Assembly (NCBI GenBank): GCA_937991535.1
Contig: CALKHN010000052.1
Coordinates: forward strand, 62,001 to 126,000
Direction: 5' to 3'
Source: an uncultured Sphingobacteriales bacterium
GTDB taxonomy: Bacteria; Bacteroidota; Bacteroidia; Chitinophagales; Chitinophagaceae
Length of the DNA stretch: 64,000 nucleotides
Shown in pieces: positions 42,978-52,375 of this stretch; the first letter of the stretch is position 1; every line of letters begins with the position of its first letter. The position numbers and the translations under genes were made by a program. The notes under the pieces were generated by a model. The model ran no database searches. It was not told where the DNA came from and saw nothing but the letters and a program-made list of their open reading frames with translations.

Positions 42978-44991
42978 GTTGTATAAGAGCTAAGCTACAT
43001 AATAATTTGAAAGCAATTCACAACGGCTGATGGATGGTTTCCAACCAAAATCAGTTGTATAAGAGCTAAGCTACATAATAATTTGAAAGCAATTCACAAC
43101 GAACGTGCTTATAATATTGAAAGCTATGTTGTTGTATAAGAGCTAAGCTACATAATAATTTGAAAGCAATTCACAACTAGATGCGGTAGTAGACAATAAT
43201 CTGCATGGTTGTATAAGAGCTAAGCTACATAATAATTTGAAAGCAATTCACAACAGGTAACTGTTTTACCCTCTTCCAGTTTAAGTTGTATAAGAGCTAA
43301 GCTACATAATAATTTGAAAGCAATTCACAACCTGGCTCCCTTCTTTGTTCTCCTTCTGTTGGTTGTATAAGAGCTAAGCTACATAATAATTTGAAAGCAA
43401 TTCACAACCCTTACGTCCGGGTTTCACCCAAAGCCGCCGTTGTATAAGAGCTAAGCTACATAATAATTTGAAAGCAATTCACAACTTTAACTTGACGATG
43501 CTGCTGCAAAGTCCAGTTGTATAAGAGCTAAGCTACATAATAATTTGAAAGCAATTCACAACACTTTTACCGGCTTTTCAATAATCACGGTTGTTGTATA
43601 AGAGCTAAGCTACATAATAATTTGAAAGCAATTCACAACTGCCTGTTGTTGTTGCTACTGCATTTGTTGGTTGTATAAGAGCTAAGCTACATAATAATTT
43701 GAAAGCAATTCACAACTACGTTTTGCTAACCATGCGGCTTTGCTTAGTTGTATAAGAGCTAAGCTACATAATAATTTGAAAGCAATTCACAACAGAAACC
43801 TGTTTATGCTGCCGTGACCTTTGGTTGTATAAGAGCTAAGCTACATAATAATTTGAAAGCAATTCACAACTAAATCCAGATGGGATGCCCGTAACGGTTG
43901 GTTGTATAAGAGCTAAGCTACATAATAATTTGAAAGCAATTCACAACTGTTGTATTGCTTCCGTTCATGTTTAGATGTTGTATAAGAGCTAAGCTACATA
44001 ATAATTTGAAAGCAATTCACAACATAAAATGACTGCATCTTCCATGATGGATCGTTGTATAAGAGCTAAGCTACATAATAATTTGAAAGCAATTCACAAC
44101 AGGTCCTTATCACGCCTGCAATCAATAGCGGTTGTATAAGAGCTAAGCTACATAATAATTTGAAAGCAATTCACAACATTGATGCCGAACGTCACGAAGT
44201 GAGGCATGTTGTATAAGAGCTAAGCTACATAATAATTTGAAAGCAATTCACAACTCAAACAACTTATGAGCGGATACAGAACCTGTTGTATAAGAGCTAA
44301 GCTACATAATAATTTGAAAGCAATTCACAACTCAAAACAATACACTTACATCTTTGTCGTGTTGTATAAGAGCTAAGCTACATAATAATTTGAAAGCAAT
44401 TCACAACCGAAATGATGGCGTTAACCTCCGCAATACAGTTGTATAAGAGCTAAGCTACATAATAATTTGAAAGCAATTCACAACACAGGTCCAGCTTTGT
44501 TGCCGTGAACTTCAGTTGTATAAGAGCTAAGCTACATAATAATTTGAAAGCAATTCACAACATACACCGCTTCCGTTCCTTTTGCCAGGAAGTTGTATAA
44601 GAGCTAAGCTACATAATAATTTGAAAGCAATTCACAACCACGAAGCTTACCCCTTGCAATGGCCGCTGTTGTATAAGAGCTAAGCTACATAATAATTTGA
44701 AAGCAATTCACAACGAATGGGACGGGCACAATTGGAGGGAAACTGTTGTATAAGAGCTAAGCTACATAATAATTTGAAAGCAATTCACAACGGAAGGGCG
44801 AAGTCAGTATGGAACAAATGGGTTGTATAAGAGCTAAGCTACATAATAATTTGAAAGCAATTCACAACTTGCTTCGCTTCGCTCGCAATGACGGTGCTGT
44901 TGTATAAGAGCTCAGCTACGGAATAATTTGCCGCGTAGTTTTATAATTCCCTTTTTGTCGCGGCGAACTTCGGTTGAAAGCAATTCACAAC
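42978..44991 (-). CRISPR. Type II-C CRISPR array, 26 repeats and 25 spacers
   Basis: There are 25 identical 47-bp repeats (first at 42978, last at 44822) and a 26th damaged one (44899-44991). On the plus strand the repeat begins GTTGTATAAGAGC and ends GAAAGCAATTCACAAC. Spacers are 30 nt, except four of 29 nt (spacers 1, 13, 18 and 22 from the left). The tracrRNA anti-repeat matches the right end of the repeat, so crRNAs are read leftwards, each as spacer plus GTTGTGAATTGC... The perfectly conserved repeats suggest recent activity. No spacer matched other parts of the window by eye. Confidence 0.98.
44931..44973. other. 43-bp insertion splitting the terminal repeat
   Basis: The terminal repeat has its first 32 nt at 44899-44930 (with changes at repeat positions 15, 22 and 23) and its last 18 nt at 44974-44991. 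TTG is present on both sides of the junction, like a 3-bp duplication. The inserted DNA begins CCGCG and has CGCGG 24 nt later (a hairpin), then CGAACTTCGG. Confidence 0.85.
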
Positions 44992-44996
44992 TACTT

Positions 44997-45033
44997 AAGT
45001 AACCCAATCCCAGGTTACTTCCCACAATTTGGG
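44997..45033. repeat. Inverted repeats just outside the array
   Basis: AAGTAACC (44997-45004) pairs with GGTTACTT (45013-45020), followed at once by CCCA-CAATT-TGGG (45021-45033). They lie at the right flank of the array, in the 208-bp gap before the next gene. By crRNA orientation this flank is the leader side, so the hairpins may belong to a leader element. The rest of the gap is AT-rich with no gene. Confidence 0.55.
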
Positions 45034-45199
45034 AATAATTTTCCACCCCATTCTTTAGACTCAACCCTTCCCTGCCAAAATTTCAACCTTTCCATTTAAA
45101 TCTATAGTTATTTGTTTATCAATTTTTTACAAATATTTACCCTTTCTCTGGTTTTTTGGCACATTCTTTTACCTATCGGCTGAAACAAAACAAACGAAT

Positions 45200-45844
45200 A
45201 TGAAAAAATTCATTGGCATTACCTTTATTGGTTTGGCAATTGGATCAGCGGCGATGTCTCAGGAAAACCTTTCTTTCGGCGGCACCGCCGGATTCGGTCA
45301 TACCTGGTTGAGCAATTCAGAAAACGCAAAATATCAGCCGTCTGGTAACCTGGGACTCACCATGATTTATAGCACAGAATCCAATTGGGGTTTTGGCGCC
45401 GATGTAAAATGGTCAATTGAGGGAGGAAAAGAAAAAGACAATTCCACCACTTTTACTTCTAAACTCAATTATGTCCGGGTTCCGGTTAGAGCCATTTACT
45501 TTTTCGGAGAAAGAGGACAATCCATCCGTCCAAAGGTATCCCTCGGACCATCCGTTGGTGTCCTCATCGGGGGAAAACGGGAAATTAAAAATAATTCCAC
45601 CGGTAGCATCACCAAGTTAAAAGCAAAAGATTATGCAAAGCAAGCAGACTTCGGACTGAATGCTTCTGCCGGTTTGAATTATCACCTGGTGGAAGACATT
45701 TGGCTGAATCTGGACCTGAATTATTACCATGGACTTACGAATGTATGGGAATCTTCACTTGCCAATCAGAAAAACCGGAATCTGGGCATCAATGTCGGGG
45801 TAACATTTGGCATCGGAAAAGTGACCAAATCTGAAATCCAATAA
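45200..45844 (+). CDS. Outer-membrane beta-barrel protein
   Basis: 214 aa with a signal peptide (about 1-20, ending AAMSQ). The rest alternates polar and aromatic residues in the style of small eight-stranded barrels (for example FGGTAGFGHTWLS, RVPVRAIYFFGE, LGINVGVTFGIG). This is the PorT/OMP_b-brl_2 kind common in Bacteroidota. The ligand is unknown. It is followed 53 nt later by the OmpA-like gene and may be cotranscribed. Confidence 0.75.
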   Translation: MKKFIGITFIGLAIGSAAMSQENLSFGGTAGFGHTWLSNSENAKYQPSGNLGLTMIYSTESNWGFGADVKWSIEGGKEKDNSTTFTSKLNYVRVPVRAIYFFGERGQSIRPKVSLGPSVGVLIGGKREIKNNSTGSITKLKAKDYAKQADFGLNASAGLNYHLVEDIWLNLDLNYYHGLTNVWESSLANQKNRNLGINVGVTFGIGKVTKSEIQ

Positions 45845-45897
45845 TTGGATCCAGCCACGAACCTTGCCAAATATTATACATCTTAAAAATCAATTTT

Positions 45898-46593
45898 ATG
45901 AACATAAATCAATCTTTCCGAATGAACCTGGGCAAACTTGGTTTGGCCCTGGCCATCATCTCCCTGGTGGGGACGGGATGTAAATCTTTGAATAAAACTC
46001 AAAAAGGCGTAATCATCGGAGCAGGTGCAGGCGCTGCAGTGGGTGCTGGCGTGGGTAAAGCTGCCGGGAATACCGCAGTTGGAGCCATCATCGGCGCGGC
46101 TGTAGGTGGTGTTACGGGTGGAATCATTGGCCGGAAAATGGACAAACAAGCTGAAGAAATCGAAAAAATCCCCGGCGCTGAAGTGAAAAGAGTGGGCGAA
46201 GGCATCAATGTCACTTTTGAATCCGGCGTCTTGTTCGGATTTGATCAATCCAGGCTGACTTCCGATGCCCAAACAAAAATCCGTGACCTGGCAGGGATCC
46301 TAAACAAATACCCGGATACCTATATCCTGATCGAAGGTCATACCGATAATAAGGGCTCTAATACGTATAACGATGGATTGTCAGAGAGAAGAGCAGAATC
46401 AGTAGCGAGCTACCTAGGCTCCCAATCCATTGCAGGCAGCCGGATCAAAACGAAATCGTACGGAGAATCTCAGCCAAAATATTCAAACGACACAGAAGCG
46501 AACAGAGCTAAAAACCGCAGAGTTGAATTCGCTATCTATGCCAATGAAAAAATGAAGGAAGACGCGAAAAAAGAAGCAGCAACAGGAAATTGA
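45898..46593 (+). CDS. OmpA-family lipoprotein with a glycine-zipper segment
   Basis: 231 aa. The lipobox LVGTGC puts the lipid Cys at residue 28. A Gly/Ala-rich zipper (about 36-78, GAGAGAAVGAGVG) precedes the OmpA C-terminal peptidoglycan-binding domain (about 105-215), with LIEGHTDNKGSNTYNDGLSERRAESV and the anchoring NRRVEFAI. It should anchor the outer membrane to the murein. A later ATG (residue 9) gives a shorter signal and is also possible. Confidence 0.88.
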   Translation: MNINQSFRMNLGKLGLALAIISLVGTGCKSLNKTQKGVIIGAGAGAAVGAGVGKAAGNTAVGAIIGAAVGGVTGGIIGRKMDKQAEEIEKIPGAEVKRVGEGINVTFESGVLFGFDQSRLTSDAQTKIRDLAGILNKYPDTYILIEGHTDNKGSNTYNDGLSERRAESVASYLGSQSIAGSRIKTKSYGESQPKYSNDTEANRAKNRRVEFAIYANEKMKEDAKKEAATGN

Positions 46594-46617
46594 TAACCCA
46601 ATAAACAAATTCCCTGA

Positions 46618-46742
46618 GGCTGTCAAAAGGCCGGTACAGAAGATATACCTCTAAGACACTAAAACACGAAGAAAATAAGATCTGAAGATCAGGACTTTGT
46701 GTCTTAGTGTCTTTGTGGCATAACATAACTTTCAAGACAGCC
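46618..46742. repeat. Nested inverted repeat between convergent genes
   Basis: The inner pair, 19 bp, is AAGACACTAAAACACGAAG (46653-46671) and CTTTGTGTCTTAGTGTCTT (46695-46713), with two mismatches. The outer pair is GGCTGTC (46618-46624) and GACAGCC (46736-46742). It lies between convergent stop codons, so it can serve as a bidirectional terminator. It may also be a small palindromic repeat element. Confidence 0.75.
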
Positions 46743-46771
46743 CCTTTTTGTGATTAGATTTGTTGCATAGT

Positions 46772-47677
46772 TCAGTCAACATTTTCCCCTTTTGAAGTTT
46801 TGCCTGGATTGAGATTGCTTCCGCAACTCCAGCAAAATTTGGCGTTGTCTTTATGTAATCCGGCCCCGCAGCCGGAACAGCTCAATTCAGCTTTGTTCGA
46901 ACGGCTCTCTTTTACCATAGACGCAGACAATATACCGGTAGGCACCGCAATGATGGCATAACCGAGAATCATGATAAAGGATGCCAAAGCCTTTCCCGCC
47001 GCGGTAACCGGGGCCACATCTCCATAACCTACCGTGGTTATAGTTACAATTGCCCAGTAAATGCTTTGCGGAATAGAACTGAATCCCGGGTTGTACTTAA
47101 ACTCGATCACATACATAAGGGATCCCAGAAAAAAAGTCAATACCAAAACAAAGAACAGGAAAATAATGATCTTCCTGAAACTCTTTATGAGCGAAAATAC
47201 CAGCAGGCGGCTTTCATCCAGAAACTTAACCATCCGGAATATCCTGAATATCCGCAAAAAACGAAATGAACGAACAATCATCAGCACATGCGACTGCGGA
47301 AAAATAAATTCCACGAAAAAAGGTAGTATAGCCATCAGATCAATAATGCCGTAAAAACTCAATACAAACTGCATTGGCCGCTTTACACACAACAAACGCA
47401 AAATGTACTCTAAGCTGAAAATGATAAGGAACCCGTAATCAAAGGCTCTGAAAATGGCATTATACCGCGCCGAAATATGCTGCACACTTTCAAGCAACAG
47501 CAACAGAATATTAACCAGGATTAAACAAAACAGTATAATATCAAATAATCGGCCTCCTGGCGTGTTGGCCTGAAAGATGATCACATAAAGCTTATACCGC
47601 CATGATGAATGGTCATCAGGCTTATTTTGATCCTGAACAACATCAATTTTGTCAGGTATGATTCTGAATAAACTCAT
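46772..47677 (-). CDS. Voltage-gated-type ion channel with a C-terminal zinc ribbon
   Basis: About 301 aa. Six membrane segments are seen; S4 has the Arg ladder VRSFRFLRIFRIFRMVKF and the pore carries TITTVGYGDV, the potassium selectivity filter. After S6 there is a short cytoplasmic tail with CSGCGAG and CWSCGS, a zinc-ribbon. The start at 47677 (MSLFRIIPDK) is preferred; a start at 47710 adds a hydrophobic stretch. It should conduct potassium. The zinc ribbon is not a usual part of such channels. Confidence 0.85.
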   Translation of the reverse strand: MSLFRIIPDKIDVVQDQNKPDDHSSWRYKLYVIIFQANTPGGRLFDIILFCLILVNILLLLLESVQHISARYNAIFRAFDYGFLIIFSLEYILRLLCVKRPMQFVLSFYGIIDLMAILPFFVEFIFPQSHVLMIVRSFRFLRIFRIFRMVKFLDESRLLVFSLIKSFRKIIIFLFFVLVLTFFLGSLMYVIEFKYNPGFSSIPQSIYWAIVTITTVGYGDVAPVTAAGKALASFIMILGYAIIAVPTGILSASMVKESRSNKAELSCSGCGAGLHKDNAKFCWSCGSNLNPGKTSKGENVD

Positions 47678-47821
47678 ATGCGCGCTGAACAAATATATAT
47701 AAATAAGCAACCGCGCCCTCTAAATTTTGATGTTTGCAGAATTGCCTGCGTGAAGTTTATATATCGGCCATGCAAAGAATATTCATATCAGTAATCATGT
47801 TTCATCCTGCCAGAAAAAAGA

Positions 47822-48214
47822 TTATAAAACGGCTTCTGCGGGAGTAACCACATTAACGATAAAGAAATATCGTACTCCCTTACTGGTATTCCATTTTAAC
47901 TCCTGCCCCCGTCTCATGCCAAGTAAAGCCGCGCCGAGGGGTCTGAATACATTATCTGTATTCATGATCCTGGTGCCGGCTTCGGGAACGGCTAAACGGT
48001 ATTGAAAATTTCTGCGCCCTGATTTATCACGCAAAAGCAATAAGGAATTAAGCCGCGCAACCTCGTAATCAAAGTCGGCATGGTTTACAACTTCTGCGTG
48101 CTGCAGCTTTTCTTTTATAGCATCGGAACCCGGAAGTTCCGCATCAGCTTCCAGCAGTTTCTTTAACACATCTGCATCTTCGCTGAGAAGCATAGCTTTC
48201 TGCATTTTTTTCAT
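47822..48214 (-). CDS. GreA/GreB-domain (Rnk-like) factor
   Basis: 130 aa with an N-terminal helical part (about 1-50) and a GreA/GreB C-terminal domain, VFRPLGAALLGMRRGQELKWNTSKG. It resembles Rnk, which binds RNA polymerase near the secondary channel without cleavage activity because the coiled coil is short. It is an isolated gene. A GreA fragment is the alternative, but the length fits Rnk better. Confidence 0.75.
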   Translation of the reverse strand: MKKMQKAMLLSEDADVLKKLLEADAELPGSDAIKEKLQHAEVVNHADFDYEVARLNSLLLLRDKSGRRNFQYRLAVPEAGTRIMNTDNVFRPLGAALLGMRRGQELKWNTSKGVRYFFIVNVVTPAEAVL

Positions 48215-48721
48215 GATGATCGTTATTGATGTAGTGATTAAATAAATAGATGATGATCAGTTGATCCTGATCGGATTATTCGCTTGCCCTCAAGTATTTT
48301 GACCGCCGGCATATCGCTACGCGGTAAATCAAGTGCCTGCCGTAAATTCAATACAGTTTTACCCGCATCCGATAATTTAACGGCAGCAAATGCCTGGCTT
48401 TATTCAAATAAAACCAGTAAATAAAAAATAAATACCCCGGGCCGGAATTTTAATGGGCCGGGGTTTGCGTATTGAAGTCTTTGAAATTGGAAAAGAAGTA
48501 CATTCTCTGCCGGGCGTAAAGTGGTTTGCCGGTCAAATCGGGCATACCCGTCAGTTTAAATGATAATATGTAGAATAACTTTTTCACCAACGGCAAATAT
48601 AGCAAATAAAGCTGTCCGCGGCATCCCAAAAATGTTAATCCTGTTAGTTGTCGTCCCGCATATGCGTTTTAGTGCAGAACATGATACGTTAACCATTAAA
48701 TGATACAAAAGAAGTTGTGGA
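48215..48721. other. Gap with a GC-rich hairpin
   Basis: About 500 bp without a credible gene. A hairpin ACCCCGGGCC (48434-48443) with GGGCCGGGGT (48455-48464), one mismatch, is followed by TTT-rich sequence on the plus strand. It may terminate transcription across this gap. No promoter element was clear. Confidence 0.45.
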
Positions 48722-49084
48722 CTACAATTTGCGCAGCGTATCCCGTACAGATGCCAGTATTTTCTGCGCCTGTTCAGGATCAAAATCTCCATGTTGTATT
48801 TTTTTCACACCCAGCCTTGAAAGCTCTATGTGCACCGCAGGCTTAATACCATGGTTGGCCAGACACGCTTTTGCGCACGACAAAGGACAACCATCAAGTA
48901 CAACAATTTTCCTGTTTGACAACGCGGTCTTTACTAACTTTTTCACATTGCCCCCCACCCCCACAATACACGACATTTCAGCATCTCCGGCCCTGTCTGC
49001 AGTAACGGCAATATAATTGGCCATTTGTGCTGCACTGGAACAACCTGAACAGGAATAGATCAATGGTTTTGCTTGTGTGTTCAT
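48722..49084 (-). CDS. DGC-domain putative zinc-binding protein
   Basis: 120 aa from the ATG at 49084; the longer frame to 49141 has no support. Paired cysteine motifs CSGCSSAAQMANYIAV near residue 12 and VVLDGCPLSCAKACL near residue 65 match the DGC-domain family, whose name comes from the DGC motif. The family is thought to bind zinc or metal, and its role is unknown. It is a single gene. Confidence 0.75.
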   Translation of the reverse strand: MNTQAKPLIYSCSGCSSAAQMANYIAVTADRAGDAEMSCIVGVGGNVKKLVKTALSNRKIVVLDGCPLSCAKACLANHGIKPAVHIELSRLGVKKIQHGDFDPEQAQKILASVRDTLRKL

Positions 49085-49251
49085 GGTATCAAATGAATCA
49101 AATGAAAAAATTGCCGCAAATCTAAGCGCTCCACTTCGCATACATTTTGCGGAGGCAATGCTAAAAGTACCATTAGCTGCTTTTTCGCATATTTAGAAAT
49201 ACAGCCGCTTGTTATCTTGCACCGGAACCAGAAAATACTTTATAACCTAAT

Positions 49252-49371
49252 ATGCTTACAAACAGGAGCATTGAGCAGGAACAATCCTTTATACTGAAGA
49301 AGATTAATCCTGAAGCGTGTGTTCTTCCCCAGCGGATACATACAAATTCAATACCTGCCCCTTTTTATTGA
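49252..49371 (+). CDS. Possible 39-aa small protein upstream of queD
   Basis: An ATG-to-TGA reading frame of 39 aa (MLTNRSIEQEQ...) ends 14 nt before the queD start. It has no recognised motif. It could be a small gene, a leader peptide for queD, or chance. No queuosine riboswitch structure was recognised in this leader. Confidence 0.25.
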   Translation: MLTNRSIEQEQSFILKKINPEACVLPQRIHTNSIPAPFY

Positions 49372-49385
49372 AGTAAAAGTTTTCA

Positions 49386-49742
49386 ATGCTGATATTTAAA
49401 GACTTTACATTTGATGCGGCTCATTTTCTTCCCAGGCTTCCTGCTATTCATAAATGCGCAACGCTTCACGGGCACACCTATCATCTGAGGATTTATGCAG
49501 AGGGCATGCCCGGGGCACAGTCGGGCTGGATTATAGACTTTGGTGAAATAAAGGAAAGCGTGCAACTCATACTTCAGCAATTAGATCATCAATGCCTGAA
49601 CAGCATACCCGGGCTGGAAAATCCAACCTGTGAACTGATTGCCATATGGATATGGCAGCAATTAAAACCCATTTTACAGCCGCTTACCCGTATAGAACTA
49701 CGTGAAACCCCCACCAGCGGCGTAATATACGATGGAACATAA
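49386..49742 (+). CDS. queD: 6-carboxytetrahydropterin synthase (QueD/PTPS family)
   Basis: 118 aa. Zinc-binding and catalytic motifs: FDAAHFLP, HKCATLHGHTYHL (with Cys24 and the His pair) and LDHQCLN, followed by ENPTCE and ETPTSGVIYDG. The enzyme turns dihydroneopterin triphosphate into 6-carboxytetrahydropterin, an early step to queuosine. The other queuosine genes are not in the window. Confidence 0.9.
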   Translation: MLIFKDFTFDAAHFLPRLPAIHKCATLHGHTYHLRIYAEGMPGAQSGWIIDFGEIKESVQLILQQLDHQCLNSIPGLENPTCELIAIWIWQQLKPILQPLTRIELRETPTSGVIYDGT

Positions 49743-49949
49743 ATCCAGGAACCTCACACATCAAAACGTTTCTTGTACACATTTTGTTTTTCCGGAACTT
49801 CTTCCCGAAAAGTATCAACACCTGATAAAAATCAGCCGGTTTAACCACGGAAGTCAGTTTTTTAAAAATATAGAGTGGGAAACTTTGACAGGGGAAGTCC
49901 GACCACATATCCTGTGTCAGTTGTTTCCGGTATTTCCTGTTATACATAT

Positions 49950-50651
49950 ATGATTCAAACTAATCCAAGATGCAGTACTTGTCGTGTTAGAAATTATTCT
50001 GTGCTCAGCAACTGCTCCAACGATATCCTGGAAGCACTGTCTGACAATAAGAAGTATCGTCATTTTCAAAAGGGGGAACGCCTGCTTATTGAAGGACAAC
50101 GCGGAGGAGGTATTTATTTTATCAGATCGGGGATCGCAAAAGTTGAAGTGAATGGTAAAAGTGGACGTCCGCTGATCCTTCGCCTGGCGGGAGCCGGATC
50201 AATTTTCGGGTACCGGATGTTTGGCAGTAAGAATGAACAACCCGTATCGGTAGAAGCGGTTGAAGATCTGTATGTATGCCATACCACCCTTGCCTTTTAT
50301 GATCAATTGGTTAAAAGGAGTCCCGTACTTCACAAGGAGATGATGCAGCTATTGCTGAACGAAATACGTCAGGTTGAACTGCATGCCGTGCGCCTCACCC
50401 ATCTCTCCGTTAAAGAAAGAGTAGCGGGAGCCTTATTGGAAATCGCGAAACTATATCATTATCAACCCGGCAGTAATGGCATTCGCGTTCACCTGGAGCG
50501 TCAGGACCTGGCCGATCTTTCCGGCACTACAAAAGAACAGGTATCAAGGATGCTTGCCGGGTTGCAGCGTGCCGGTTTCATAAAACTCAGCGGGAAACAT
50601 TTCAAGTTTTTAGACCTTAACAGTTTGCAAAGTATTACAGCCTTCCACTAA
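49950..50651 (+). CDS. Crp/Fnr-family transcriptional regulator
   Basis: About 233 aa, starting at the ATG at 49950 (MIQTNPRCSTCRVRN). An N-terminal Cys cluster (CSTC, then C at about 21) is followed by a cyclic-nucleotide-binding fold (KGERLLIEGQRGGGIYFI, PLILRLAGAGSIFGYR), a dimer helix and a Crp-type helix-turn-helix, RQDLADLSGTTKEQVSRMLAGLQ. The Cys cluster resembles Fnr-type redox sensing, but the spacing is not a classic FNR Fe-S pattern. Target genes cannot be stated. Confidence 0.85.
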   Translation: MIQTNPRCSTCRVRNYSVLSNCSNDILEALSDNKKYRHFQKGERLLIEGQRGGGIYFIRSGIAKVEVNGKSGRPLILRLAGAGSIFGYRMFGSKNEQPVSVEAVEDLYVCHTTLAFYDQLVKRSPVLHKEMMQLLLNEIRQVELHAVRLTHLSVKERVAGALLEIAKLYHYQPGSNGIRVHLERQDLADLSGTTKEQVSRMLAGLQRAGFIKLSGKHFKFLDLNSLQSITAFH

Positions 50652-50761
50652 GTGCTTCAAAGTACCCTGCGGTTAAACCTCCTTAAAATTCTTATCCATA
50701 AATTCATTCACTTCCCGTCTTTATTTGTATTTTAACCGCTTTATTATTTCAAAACCTGCTT

Positions 50762-52147
50762 ATGAGCATTCCTTTCCAACTGAACCGCACGCTTGGACTT
50801 CGTTTAGCCATTATAGTGGTAATGGGCAATATTATCGGTTCGGGTGTGTATAAAAAGGTGGCGCCTATGGCCGCCGAACTGCATTCGCCCGGGTGGGTGC
50901 TGATCTGCTGGCTGCTGGGTGGCATTATTACACTTATGGGAGCGCTCAGCAATGCCGAAATTGCCAGTATGCTGGCCGATACCGGAGGAGAATACGCTTA
51001 CTATAAAAAAATATACGGACGATTCTTTTCTTTTCTCTACGGCTGGTCGAATTTTGCTGCTATTAAAACAGCCGCGGTAGCAAGCATCGCCTATGTTTTT
51101 GCCCAGTCATTGCACAGCATTGTACATCTTCCACCTTTGCTGGCAGCATGGGCAGATATTAATATAGCAGGTGTGTTTTATCCTTTTGCCGGATTTAATG
51201 TTAAACTGGCAGCTATTGCGCTGATCCTTTTACTTACATGGATCAATACTACCGGGCTTAAAACCGGTGCAGGATTAAGCACAATACTGATGCTGCTCGT
51301 TTTAGCAGGGATAACGCTTATTGTTGTGCTGGGATTAAGCAGCCCGCAAGCTAACGTCCCCGCTGTATTTCAATTAGAAACAACCAACGCCGAACCGGTA
51401 ACCATGAGCGCGGTATTTACCGCTATGCTGGCTGCATTCTGGGCATACGAAGGATGGAATTCGGTAGGCATGCTGGGCGGTGAAATTAAAAACCCTCACC
51501 GCAATGTGCCGCTGAGCATTACAATTGGACTGCTGCTGGTGATCGCACTTTATTTTATAGTTAACATGACCTACCTGGCTGTATTGCCTACTTCAAACAT
51601 GGAACAGGTACATGCAGCCAATAATAGCATTGCAGCAGTAGAAGCCGTAAAGGTGTTTTCAGGAAGCACCGGTGTATTCCTTATATCTTTATTAATATTG
51701 GTAACCACGCTTGGCTGCACGCATGCCACTATTCTCAGCAATGCACGCACCTACTATGCTATGGCAAAAGAAAAGGTATTCTTTTCAAAAGTAGCCAACC
51801 TGAATACTGCAAAAGTGCCTGGCAATGCATTATGGTGCCAGGGCGCATGGGCATGTTTGCTCGTGCTGTCGGGTACATTCGATCAGCTTACGGATATGCT
51901 TATTTTTGCCGCTTTTATATATTACGGAGCCACCACCTTAGGGGTTTTTATTTTAAGAAAAAAGATGCCCGATGCGCCCAGACCCTATAAAGTATGGGGC
52001 TACCCTGTTGTACCGGCATTGTTCATTGTTTTTTGTGTATTACTTGTTGGCAATACCCTTATTGAACGTCCCCGTGAAGCAGGGATAGGGTTAACACTTA
52101 TATTATTGGGCGTTCCGTTTTACTGGTGGTTCAGGAGGAAGGGATGA
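50762..52147 (+). CDS. APC-family amino-acid permease
   Basis: 461 aa with about 12 membrane helices. The N-terminal motif GNIIGSGVYKKVA is the conserved substrate-binding loop of the family, and a second signature FWAYEGWNSVGMLGGEIKNPHRNVP lies near residue 230. It is probably an L-amino-acid or polyamine transporter; substrate not readable. It is the only gene in its unit. Confidence 0.88.
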   Translation: MSIPFQLNRTLGLRLAIIVVMGNIIGSGVYKKVAPMAAELHSPGWVLICWLLGGIITLMGALSNAEIASMLADTGGEYAYYKKIYGRFFSFLYGWSNFAAIKTAAVASIAYVFAQSLHSIVHLPPLLAAWADINIAGVFYPFAGFNVKLAAIALILLLTWINTTGLKTGAGLSTILMLLVLAGITLIVVLGLSSPQANVPAVFQLETTNAEPVTMSAVFTAMLAAFWAYEGWNSVGMLGGEIKNPHRNVPLSITIGLLLVIALYFIVNMTYLAVLPTSNMEQVHAANNSIAAVEAVKVFSGSTGVFLISLLILVTTLGCTHATILSNARTYYAMAKEKVFFSKVANLNTAKVPGNALWCQGAWACLLVLSGTFDQLTDMLIFAAFIYYGATTLGVFILRKKMPDAPRPYKVWGYPVVPALFIVFCVLLVGNTLIERPREAGIGLTLILLGVPFYWWFRRKG

Positions 52148-52375
52148 GGTTTCAAGCTACAGGTTACAAGGTTACTGGGGGCAGGTTGCAGGTTGTACAC
52201 AGAACGATTCCCTTGTAACTTGCACCCTGCAACACACCTGCATTTTCACATTAATCCGCGATCTGACGCTCCTTCGTCGCGTACCGACCGCTTTATTTTC
52301 ACCCGCCTGTTCAGTCACATTTCCACATTTTCACATTCCCACATTTCCACATTTTCAAATTTTCAAATTTTCAAA
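52148..52375. repeat. Low-complexity gap with a dispersed-repeat copy
   Basis: No gene. It has a copy of the CTGAC(G/C)CTCCTT repeat at 52263-52294 (pair of the one at 17664) and then CATTTCCACATTTTCACA-type simple repeats up to the mutL stop. The simple repeats consist mostly of TTTTCACAT and TTTTCAAA units. Confidence 0.65.

Noticed and set aside
42978..44991. Plus-strand transcription of the array as crRNA source
   Set aside because: The only anti-repeat found complements the other half of the repeat and would not pair with plus-strand crRNAs; no second tracrRNA was found.
49383..49580. 65-codon minus-strand frame over queD
   Set aside because: Antisense to the conserved queD coding sequence; no motif.
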